DNA of 5,135 nt, from positions 1 through 5,135 of the forward strand of contig DJFP01000099.1 in assembly GCA_002432565.1 (NCBI GenBank), in the 5' to 3' direction. A program made the position numbers and the translations under genes. The notes under the pieces were generated by a model that worked only from the letters and a program-made list of their open reading frames with translations, was not told the origin of the DNA and made no database searches. The stretch comes from Flavobacteriales bacterium UBA5869 (GTDB taxonomy: Bacteria; Bacteroidota; Bacteroidia; Flavobacteriales_D; Crocinitomicaceae). Positions 1-5,135 of this stretch are shown in pieces (the first letter of the stretch is position 1; each line of letters opens with the position of its first letter).

Positions 1-116
1 ATGAAAATAAAGAATATAACTTTTGCTATGGAAGCCGCTGCTTCTGCCACCCCTCCAAATCCGAATATCGCAGCTACAAGTGCGATAACAAGAAATACTG
101 CTGTCCATTTTAACAT
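1..116 (-). CDS. DUF1328-type small membrane protein, 5' part only
   Basis: This minus-strand gene starts with ATG at 116-114 and runs off the left edge, leaving 38 complete codons. The visible protein begins [20 protein letters not shown] and continues with Gly-Gly, an Ala-rich stretch and a second hydrophobic segment. This matches the pattern I know for the DUF1328 (YtjA-like) family: tiny proteins of about 50-60 residues with two membrane segments around a GFGG(I/V)A turn. Only the first segment (about residues 5-20) and the start of the second (about 30-38) are visible. The family has no assigned biochemical role; it is an inner-membrane protein often seen in stress-response settings. No clear Shine-Dalgarno lies upstream, and I found no convincing promoter on this strand. 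It points away from the arsenic genes and is probably unrelated to them. The family call rests on recalled sequence pattern. Confidence 0.8.
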   Translation of the reverse strand, partial: MLKWTAVFLVIALVAAIFGFGGVAEAAASIAKVIFFIF

Positions 117-540
117 AACTATCTGATTTTTTAGTGAATAATTTTTATCTATATCTTCTAAACAAGAAACAACATTCAAAAGCATTAACCTAATATTTTA
201 GTGTTGTTTAACAGACTTGAAATCCTGACAATTCAATGAAGCTCTGGCGCGGGTAATTGTTAAACATGCCCGTTATTAAAGAGAAGTATAGCTAAATATT
301 AAAAAGTCTTTAACGGAATTTATTTCCGCTATGTTATTCATGTTTTTCCAGGTTAAGAATCAGTAAAACATCAGATAAAAAGTTAAACTCCTCGCCTTCT
401 TTTTATCCCTCAAACTCACTCTCATTTCGATAGTCTTTTCTTTTCCCGAAGCGGATGAGCGCCAGGATGGGGTTTAGCAATTATCCGTTCAAAAATTGGT
501 TTAAATCCTCCACCAAATAGTTCGGAACTGAGATTTAACT
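117..540. other. Intergenic stretch with short inverted repeats, no gene seen
   Basis: I find no convincing gene here on either strand. The stretch holds several small symmetries. TGTTTAACA (205-213) and TGTTAAACA (258-266) are exact reverse complements 44 bases apart. CGGG (250-253) faces CCCG (269-272). CGGAA (314-318) faces TTCCG (324-328). GATAAAAAG (374-382) faces CTTTTTATC (399-407) across a 16-base loop. All are AT-rich or short, and none is followed by a T-run in the way a standard intrinsic terminator is. The region must carry the promoter of the minus-strand gene at 1-116, but I cannot place it. Confidence 0.5.
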
Positions 541-568
541 TCCTCCTTTGAAGGAGGACTGAGGAGGA
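541..568. repeat. REP-like palindrome with duplicated arm
   Basis: TCCTCCTT (541-548) and AAGGAGGA (551-558) form a perfect 8-bp inverted repeat separated by two bases. A second copy of AGGAGGA follows at 562-568, so the left arm TCCTCCT (541-547) can pair with either right-hand copy, with a 4-base or a 14-base loop. This purine/pyrimidine palindrome resembles short repetitive extragenic elements that I recall from Bacteroidota genomes. Only one copy lies in this window, so its repetitive nature is inference. Confidence 0.45.
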
Positions 569-744
569 TGGCAAACCTCAATCTCCCTCAAGCCATTGAT
601 TTTAGTGTACTTTTCAACTATTCCGGTAGTCCGAATCCAGCTTTCAACACCAATAATCTCAATGAATTTGCTATCTTTGCCCCCATCTATGCAAACAAGA
701 AGAACTATTTATCATTCACCGGTTACTCCACCCTGAGTAATTAA
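568..744 (+). pseudogene. Short reading frame, possible gene remnant (58 codons)
   Basis: An ATG at 568-570 opens 58 codons ending in TAA at 742-744. The protein is rich in Asn, Phe, Tyr and Ser, with alternating stretches such as NEFAIFAPIYANKKNYLSFT. That composition resembles a pair of outer-membrane beta-strands joined by a charged turn, as in Bacteroidota beta-barrel proteins (DUF6268-like proteins came to mind, weakly). There is no signal peptide and the length is far below any barrel family, so if real it is a fragment. GAGGAGG lies directly before the ATG, too close for a normal ribosome site and part of the palindrome at 541-568. The frame stays open upstream only to 532. It could equally be a chance reading frame in intergenic DNA. 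Confidence 0.3.
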
Positions 745-800
745 TTTCCTTTTCCTAACACTACATAATCCCATAGTTTTTAGTGGGGACATAGTTCCTC

Positions 801-2357
801 ATGAATGATATTTTATTCAAAATGAAAAAGTACTTTAATTTATTTGACCTCAAACAAGAGGTAAATTACAAGACTGAAATCCTGGCAGGATTAACTGTTG
901 CAATGACCATGATCCCCGAATCCCTTTCCTTCGCCCTATTGGCAGGTTTTCCACCTCTTGTTGGACTGTACGGAGCATTTATCATGGGGATATTTACGTC
1001 TATTTTTGGCGGAAGACCGGGATTGATTTCCGGCGGTGCAGGCGCAACCGTTATTGTTCTCATCGCTTTGATGCAATCTCATGGGCTGGAATATGTTTTT
1101 GCTGCCGTTGCACTTGCTGGAGTATTCCAAATTCTCGTTGGGCTTTTCAAACTCGCAAAATTTATTCGTTTAGTGCCGCAGTCGGTGATGTATGGTTTTG
1201 TAAACGGTTTGGCAATCGTTATTTTTCTGGCGCAGATCTCGCAATTCAAAACAACAGGCGAACACCCTGAATGGATGAGCGGTTCAACCTTATGGATCAT
1301 GGCAGGTCTGGTTGCCTTGACAATCGCATTGGTGATCCTGATCCCGAAAATCACCAAAGCAGTTCCTGCATCACTTTTGGCAATTGTGGTGATATTCGGA
1401 TTGGTGTATTTCATTGGAATAGACACCAAAACCGTTAGCGACATTGCATCTGTTCAGGGAGGATTACCACCTTTCCATGTTCCGCTTGTTCCGATGGAAT
1501 GGAATACGCTGTGGATCATCGCTCCGTATGCTGCTATCATGGCGGGAGTTGGTTTGACAGAAGGATTGCTGACCTTGAATTTAGTAGATGAAATAACCCA
1601 AACCAAAGGAAACGGAAACCGTGAAAGTATTGCCCAGGGAGGCGCTAATATGCTGAACGGGTTCTTTTTCGGAATGGGAGGCTGCCCGATGATCGCTCAA
1701 ACACTTGTTAATTTATCAGCCGGAGCAAGAGCAAGGCTTTCGGGGATTGTTTCAGCGTTAACTATTCTTATCATCGTTCTTTTCGGTGCTCCTGTAATCG
1801 GGCAGCTTCCCATTGCAGCGTTAACAGGAGTAATGATCATGGTAGCGATCGGAACTTTCGAATGGACGAGTTTACGCATTTTCGGACGTATGCCGAAAGC
1901 AGATATTATCATCATGCTCGTTGTGACACTGATTACCGTTTTCATGCACAACCTGGCATTGGCTGTTTTGATCGGAGTGATCATTTCTGCCCTGGTTTTT
2001 GCATGGGAAAATGCCAAACGAATCCGGGCACGTAAATTTACAGACGACCAGGGCGTAAAGCATTACGAGATCTTCGGACCGTTATTCTTTGGTTCTGTTT
2101 CTGCATTCAACGAAAAGTTTGATGTTGTAAATGATCCTCAAAAGGTTGTTGTCGATTTTTCTGAGAGCAGGGTTGCAGATATGTCGGCTATTGAAGCATT
2201 GAATGGGTTGACAGAGCGCTACCAAAAAGCGGGTAAAACGCTTCATTTGCGTCATTTAAGTGAAGATTGCAGAAAACTCTTAACCAATGCCGATAAGATC
2301 ATAGAAATCAACGTGATGGAAGATCCTTCTTACCTGGTAATGGAAAACGGCATATAG
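801..2357 (+). CDS. SulP-family anion transporter with C-terminal STAS domain
   Basis: This 518-residue protein is a complete SulP/SLC26-family inner-membrane transporter. The family carries sulfate, bicarbonate, dicarboxylates or other anions, usually with H+ or Na+; the substrate cannot be read here. The N-terminal signature is at about residues 39-84: PESLSFALLAGFPPLVGLY, then a GGRPG turn and SGGAGAT. QSVMYGFVNGLA follows at 127-138, and the late core motif at about 275-315 includes ESIAQGGAN, GGCPMIAQT, and a Ser-Ala-Gly-Ala-Arg-Ala-Arg-Leu-Ser run. Many hydrophobic segments span residues 25-400, followed by a basic linker (AKRIRARK). A cytoplasmic STAS domain covers about 420-510, with DMSAIEAL at 460-467 matching the conserved loop whose Ser is phosphorylated in related STAS proteins. 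ATG 801 gives the longest form; Met8 (822) is an equally plausible start because MKKYFNLFD resembles the usual beginning of relatives. No strong Shine-Dalgarno precedes either. The gene lies 108 bp before arsR, on the same strand but upstream of the arsR operator. Confidence 0.93.
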   Translation: MNDILFKMKKYFNLFDLKQEVNYKTEILAGLTVAMTMIPESLSFALLAGFPPLVGLYGAFIMGIFTSIFGGRPGLISGGAGATVIVLIALMQSHGLEYVFAAVALAGVFQILVGLFKLAKFIRLVPQSVMYGFVNGLAIVIFLAQISQFKTTGEHPEWMSGSTLWIMAGLVALTIALVILIPKITKAVPASLLAIVVIFGLVYFIGIDTKTVSDIASVQGGLPPFHVPLVPMEWNTLWIIAPYAAIMAGVGLTEGLLTLNLVDEITQTKGNGNRESIAQGGANMLNGFFFGMGGCPMIAQTLVNLSAGARARLSGIVSALTILIIVLFGAPVIGQLPIAALTGVMIMVAIGTFEWTSLRIFGRMPKADIIIMLVVTLITVFMHNLALAVLIGVIISALVFAWENAKRIRARKFTDDQGVKHYEIFGPLFFGSVSAFNEKFDVVNDPQKVVVDFSESRVADMSAIEALNGLTERYQKAGKTLHLRHLSEDCRKLLTNADKIIEINVMEDPSYLVMENGI

Positions 2358-2407
2358 CTTAAGTTGCTTCCTAAAAGCTTATCGGATTTCAACTATTTTT
2401 TTGATTT

Positions 2408-2441
2408 TTTGTTGAACCAAAAACATTATATCGTAATATTG
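2408..2441 (+). promoter_or_regulatory. Bacteroidota-type promoter of the ars operon
   Basis: TTTG (2408-2411), directly followed by TTG (2412-2414), lies 19-22 bases before TAATATTG (2434-2441). That octamer differs from the Bacteroidota -7 consensus TAnnTTTG at one defined position. The spacing fits the 17-23 bases reported for flavobacterial promoters. The start of transcription would fall around 2445-2450, leaving a leader of about 20 bases before the ATG at 2466. The -7 box lies inside the palindrome at 2428-2447, as expected for a repressible promoter. It was assigned by consensus only. Confidence 0.55.
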
Positions 2442-2447
2442 CAATAT
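2428..2447. promoter_or_regulatory. Probable ArsR operator (20-bp imperfect palindrome)
   Basis: ATATCGTAATATTGCAATAT is a dyad centred between 2437 and 2438, with 8 of 10 base pairs symmetrical. It resembles the AT-rich, 10-2-10-like operators of ArsR/SmtB repressors, lies 18 bases before the chosen arsR start, and covers the -7 promoter element. Binding here would block RNA polymerase and autoregulate the arsR operon. I see no second copy upstream of the SulP gene. Confidence 0.6.
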
Positions 2448-2465
2448 AGTATTAATGCGATAAAC

Positions 2466-2798
2466 ATGGGAGCAACTAAAACGGATCACTTTTCAGAAGA
2501 GCAAAACAAACTGGCAATCATGATGAAAGCCTTGGGGCATCCTGCGCGAATAGCGATCATGGAACACCTGATTTCGGTTGATTCCTGCATCTGTGGAGAT
2601 CTTGTGAATGTATTGCCTTTAGCACAGCCAACGGTTTCACAACATTTGAAAGAGTTGAAAAACGCGGGGCTGATTAAAGGAAATATTGAAGGGACCGCAA
2701 TTTGCTATTGTGTGGACAAAGATGCTATTGCCGAATTACAGAGGTATCTGGCCAATACTACTCTTCAATTGGAGCATAAAGAAAAATCATGTTGTTAA
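2466..2798 (+). CDS. arsR: ArsR-family arsenite-responsive repressor
   Basis: This 110-residue winged-helix repressor of the ArsR/SmtB family should bind the operator just upstream as a dimer and release it on arsenite binding. ALGHPARIAIMEHL (22-35) is the typical first helix region. CICGDL (41-46) aligns with the ELCVCDL metal site of classical ArsR, giving Cys41 and Cys43. PLAQPTVSQHLKELKNAGLI (51-70) is the recognition helix region, and the beta-wing follows at about 71-84. Extra Cys pairs sit at 80/82 (CYC) and at the very C-terminus (KSCC). I chose ATG 2466 over an in-frame TTG at 2364: the longer form would read through the promoter and operator, and its extra 34 residues look like no ArsR. 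No Shine-Dalgarno is visible; the leader is A/T-rich, as is usual in Bacteroidota. It is the first gene of a four-gene operon, with 16 bases to the next start. Confidence 0.93.
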   Translation: MGATKTDHFSEEQNKLAIMMKALGHPARIAIMEHLISVDSCICGDLVNVLPLAQPTVSQHLKELKNAGLIKGNIEGTAICYCVDKDAIAELQRYLANTTLQLEHKEKSCC

Positions 2799-2814
2799 TT
2801 AAATTTTTTAAAGG

Positions 2815-3294
2815 ATGAAGTTATCTGAGATAAAAGCAATTTTGCCAACGTTAGACAACGTAGCATTTCAAACCCCTGACGGGTCATTTGTACCGGAACA
2901 TTTTCATGTAACGGAAGTAGGAAGTATTCAAAAACACTTTATTGATTGCGGAGGGACAATCCGAAAGGAACAGGTAGTTAATTTCCAGTTGTGGAATGCC
3001 AACGATTTCGAGCACCGGCTGAAACCGGGAAAACTGTTGAAAATCATTCAGCTTTCTGAAGAGAAATTGGGGATTGAAGACAATGAAATCGAAGTAGAAT
3101 ACCAGGGTGATACTATCGGGAAATACGACCTTTCTTTCAATGGTAAAAATTTCGTGCTGGTTTCGAAAAACACGGCTTGTTTAGCTTCGGACGCTTGCGG
3201 AATTCCGGCAGAGAAGCAAAAGCTGTCTTTGAGTGAACTTACACCAACAAATGAACAATCGGGTTGTTGCACACCGGGCGGAGGTTGCTGCTAA
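2815..3294 (+). CDS. DUF6428-like arsenic-operon protein with Cys-rich tail
   Basis: This 159-residue soluble protein resembles the DUF6428 family, which I know from Bacteroidota arsenic clusters between arsR and arsC; its biochemical role is not established. The first 115 residues look like an alpha/beta fold: MKLSEIKAIL, then PEHFHVTEVG (27-36, with an His-Phe-His), CGGTIRKEQVVNFQLW (45-60), HRLKPGKLLKII (67-78) and EIEVEYQGDTIGKYDL. A second part holds Cys122 and Cys128 (ACLASDAC). After a polar linker the protein ends in GCCTPGGGCC (150-159). The seven Cys and the HFH motif suggest thiol chemistry or binding of arsenite or another soft metal, perhaps delivering it to ACR3 or supporting the reductase; this is inference. 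No signal peptide or membrane segment is visible. The start follows TAAAGG directly with no spaced Shine-Dalgarno. The next gene begins 16 bases after the stop, so it is probably co-transcribed and controlled by ArsR. Confidence 0.8.
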   Translation: MKLSEIKAILPTLDNVAFQTPDGSFVPEHFHVTEVGSIQKHFIDCGGTIRKEQVVNFQLWNANDFEHRLKPGKLLKIIQLSEEKLGIEDNEIEVEYQGDTIGKYDLSFNGKNFVLVSKNTACLASDACGIPAEKQKLSLSELTPTNEQSGCCTPGGGCC

Positions 3295-3310
3295 GAAAGA
3301 TTCATTTTAG

Positions 3311-4282
3311 ATGAATGAACTTGAAATAGATACTGATAACAGCGAAAAGAACTGGCTTGAATTGTCCATGTATTTTTCGCTGTTTTCTCATTCAAACCGG
3401 CTGGCGACTTTCCTAGAAATTGCCAAACATGGTGGAAGCGTAGAAGGTTACCTTATACCCGTAAACAGTTTACATGATTCGACTATAAAAAACAATCTTG
3501 CTCTGCTCAAAAAGCACCAAATTCTTACAGGTAAACTGCGCTCAAATCAAAACCTGTTTTACCAAATCAATTACAAAGAACTCGACCGGTTCAAGGCTCA
3601 ATTCGATGAGTTCTACAAACTGGCTTCGGGTGAAGTTTTCATCGAAGAACCAAAAAAAGAAACAGCAATGTACCCTCATGTAAAAAAGTACCTTGAAGAA
3701 TTAATTCCTCAATTTGACAGCATTTCAGAGGAAAGAAAAACTATTTTAAAGAAAATCGGAAATTACATTTCTGAAAAAAGAACCCAGGATAAACCCGCTC
3801 ATTTAGTTTACATCTGTACGCACAATTCCCGAAGAAGTCACTTCGGGCAGATCTGGGCAAAGGTCGCTGCAGATTTCTACGGAATCCCGAATGTTCATAC
3901 GTATTCCGGAGGTACTGAAGCCACCGCTTTCAACCCCAATGCAATTGAAGCGGTGAAACGCGCAGGAATGAAGGTTCAGAAGACAACCGATACCGAGAAT
4001 CCTGTTTACCATGTTTACCATGCAGAGAATCAAGAACCGAGCGTTTGTTTTTCCAAGGCATATGACGCTTCGCAAAACCCCATGTCCGAATTCGCAGCAA
4101 TTATGACCTGCAGTGACGCAGAAGAAAACTGTCCGTTTATTCCGGGTGTAGAATTAAGGATCGGAACCACTTACGATGATCCGAAAGCATTCGACAATTC
4201 ACCCTTACAAGATGAAAAATACGACGAACGCTGCAGGCAGATTGCGCTTGAAACCCTATATGCATTTTCAACTATTCAATAA
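3311..4282 (+). CDS. arsC: Arsenate reductase (LMW-phosphatase type) with N-terminal winged-helix-like domain
   Basis: This 323-residue protein has two parts. Residues about 15-95 look like an ArsR-type winged helix: MYFSLFSHSNRLATFLEIAK, then a helix-turn-helix-like stretch ending in IKNNLALLKKHQIL and a wing ending LFYQINYKEL. There is no Cys in this part, so no ArsR metal site. Residues 120-323 form a full thiol-dependent arsenate reductase of the low-molecular-weight phosphatase fold. The P-loop CTHNSRR (169-175) fits CX5R, followed by SGGTEATAFNPNAIEA. Cys267 and Cys274 (MTCSDAEENC) match the redox pair Cys82/Cys89 of plasmid pI258 ArsC, and YDDP (288-291) carries the expected general acid. 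It should reduce cytoplasmic arsenate to arsenite, with thioredoxin as likely partner. Met120 (3668), at MYPHVKKYLEE, is where a stand-alone homologue would be expected to start, so a shorter product is possible. The frame is continuous with no sign of a sequencing shift. ACR3 begins 9 bases after the stop. Confidence 0.92.
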   Translation: MNELEIDTDNSEKNWLELSMYFSLFSHSNRLATFLEIAKHGGSVEGYLIPVNSLHDSTIKNNLALLKKHQILTGKLRSNQNLFYQINYKELDRFKAQFDEFYKLASGEVFIEEPKKETAMYPHVKKYLEELIPQFDSISEERKTILKKIGNYISEKRTQDKPAHLVYICTHNSRRSHFGQIWAKVAADFYGIPNVHTYSGGTEATAFNPNAIEAVKRAGMKVQKTTDTENPVYHVYHAENQEPSVCFSKAYDASQNPMSEFAAIMTCSDAEENCPFIPGVELRIGTTYDDPKAFDNSPLQDEKYDERCRQIALETLYAFSTIQ

Positions 4283-4291
4283 AACAGCAAT

Positions 4292-5135
4292 ATGTCAGCA
4301 ACGAATTGTGCTCCGGCAGCAGAAAGAAAAAAACTCGGATTTTTAGATCGATTTTTAACCCTTTGGATTTTCCTGGCTATGGGAATTGGTATTTCAATCG
4401 GTTATTTTGTTCCGGATGCCGATGGATTTATCAACTCATTTTCAAGCGGAACAACCAATTTGCCCCTGGCAATAGGCCTTATTTTGATGATGGTGCCGCC
4501 TTTAACCAAAGTGCAATTCTCGAAGATCCCAAAAGTGATGGCAAAGCCCAAACTACTTGTCGTGTCATTTTTCATTACCTGGGTTGTTGGACCGTTTCTA
4601 ATGTTTAGCCTGGCGGTTTTATTCCTGAAAGATTACCCGGAATACATGACCGGGCTCATTATCATTGGTTTGGCTCCCTGTATTGCCATGGTCATTGTCT
4701 GGAACGAATTGGCAGAGGGAAACCGGGAATTGGTTGCAGGATTGGTTGGAATAAACAGTTTATTACAGGTCTTTTTCTTCAGTTTGTATGCCTATTTTTA
4801 TTTGGAAATTGTTTTACCCTTATTTGGAATCAATTCCTTAAAAATTGACATCACAATTGCAGAAATTGCCAAAACTGTAGGTATTTACCTCGGAATCCCC
4901 TTTGCAATAGCAGTCATTAGCCGTTTTGCTTTGATCCGTTTAAAAGGGGAAGAATGGTTCAAAAACAAGTACCTGCCATTCATTTCTCCTATCACATTAA
5001 TTGCGTTATTATTCACAATTGTGGTGATGTTTAGCCTGAAAGGTGAGATGATCGTTCGCATTCCGATGGATGTGGTTCGGGTGGCTATTCCGTTGGTCAT
5101 TTTCTTTGCCATCATGTTCTTTCTCATGTTTTTGG
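4292..5135 (+). CDS. acr3: ACR3-family arsenite efflux permease, 3' end missing
   Basis: ATG 4292 opens a frame with 281 codons and no stop before the right edge; full-length ACR3 proteins are around 350-400 residues, so roughly the last fifth to quarter is outside the window. ACR3 is an inner-membrane antiporter of the BART superfamily that exports arsenite, completing detoxification after ArsC. Family marks are KLGFLDRFLTLWIFLAMGIG (14-33), SGTTNLPLAIGLILMMVPPL (52-71), and GLAPCIAMVIVWNELAEGN (126-144). The latter contains Cys130, which aligns with the Cys known to be essential for transport. Then follow GLVGINSLLQV (150-160) and several more hydrophobic segments to the edge. The residue before Cys130 is Pro; I recall Arg at that place in many ACR3 proteins. 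The start has no Shine-Dalgarno, and the 9-base gap makes translational coupling to arsC likely. A competing frame over 4306-4608 lacks family similarity. Confidence 0.95.
   Translation, partial: MSATNCAPAAERKKLGFLDRFLTLWIFLAMGIGISIGYFVPDADGFINSFSSGTTNLPLAIGLILMMVPPLTKVQFSKIPKVMAKPKLLVVSFFITWVVGPFLMFSLAVLFLKDYPEYMTGLIIIGLAPCIAMVIVWNELAEGNRELVAGLVGINSLLQVFFFSLYAYFYLEIVLPLFGINSLKIDITIAEIAKTVGIYLGIPFAIAVISRFALIRLKGEEWFKNKYLPFISPITLIALLFTIVVMFSLKGEMIVRIPMDVVRVAIPLVIFFAIMFFLMFL

Noticed and set aside
117..200. Promoter for the minus-strand DUF1328-type gene
   Set aside because: A TTTG exists at 180-177 on the minus strand, but no TAnnTTTG-like partner lies at the right distance.
374..407. Inverted repeat GATAAAAAG / CTTTTTATC as a terminator
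   Set aside because: The stem is almost all A-T, the loop is 16 bases, and no independent T-run follows on either strand.
422..577. Minus-strand open stretch of about 51 codons ending in AKPHPGAHPLREKKRLSK
   Set aside because: It has no ATG at a sensible place, crosses the palindrome at 541-568, and resembles no family that I know.
1079..1444. Antisense reading frame of 121 codons, and another at 1697-2017
   Set aside because: Both lie wholly inside the SulP gene on the opposite strand, with Thr/Ile-rich composition typical of a shadow of a membrane-protein gene.
2356..2411. AGCTT / AAGCT repeat followed by T-rich DNA as a SulP terminator
   Set aside because: The stem is only five pairs with a long loop, and the T-rich part is 14 or more bases away; read-through into arsR cannot be excluded.
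2364..2465. In-frame N-terminal extension of ArsR from a TTG codon
   Set aside because: It would encode the promoter and operator, its residues do not resemble ArsR, and ATG 2466 gives a normal family length.
4306..4608. Alternative-frame plus-strand reading frame of 100 codons
   Set aside because: It overlaps the ACR3 gene, which has clear family motifs in its own frame; the alternative translation is basic, Cys/Arg/Trp-rich and unrecognisable.
1..5135. tRNA, rRNA, CRISPR array or insertion sequence
   Set aside because: No cloverleaf, regularly spaced repeats, transposase or terminal inverted repeats were seen.

Overview
The window looks like chromosomal DNA of a Bacteroidota member, most likely a flavobacterium-like lineage. 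The reasons are the moderately AT-rich composition, the near absence of Shine-Dalgarno sequences before clear genes, a Bacteroidota-style promoter (TTG/TTTG plus TAnnTTTG-like boxes) before arsR, and a DUF6428-type protein inside an arsenic gene cluster. The genus cannot be read from the sequence; the assignment is inference.

Layout: positions 1-116 hold the start of a small membrane protein gene of the DUF1328 type on the minus strand, running off the left edge. Positions 117-800 are mostly non-coding. They contain several inverted repeats, a strong purine/pyrimidine palindrome at 541-568 that resembles a repetitive extragenic element, and a 58-codon reading frame (568-744) that may be a gene remnant. 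Positions 801-2357 encode a complete SulP-family anion transporter with a C-terminal STAS domain. Positions 2358-2465 hold a promoter overlapped by a 20-bp near-perfect palindrome, which I read as the ArsR operator. From 2466 to the right edge there is a tightly spaced four-gene arsenic resistance operon on the plus strand: arsR, a DUF6428-like gene, an arsenate reductase gene with an extra N-terminal winged-helix-like domain, and ACR3 (arsenite efflux permease, cut by the window edge).

How it works together (family knowledge plus inference): ArsR represses the operon until arsenite binds its cysteines. The thiol-dependent ArsC reduces arsenate to arsenite, and ACR3 exports the arsenite. The DUF6428 protein has a Cys-Cys-rich tail and no established activity that I know of. 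The SulP gene lies upstream of the operator, so it is probably transcribed separately or reads through into the operon; its substrate is unresolved.

The most unusual item is the 323-residue ArsC. About 120 residues of cysteine-free, winged-helix-like sequence precede a complete ArsC domain, which itself begins at an internal ATG where stand-alone homologues would be expected to start. The pathway as a whole is known; the domain fusion and the Cys-rich partner protein deserve a second look.
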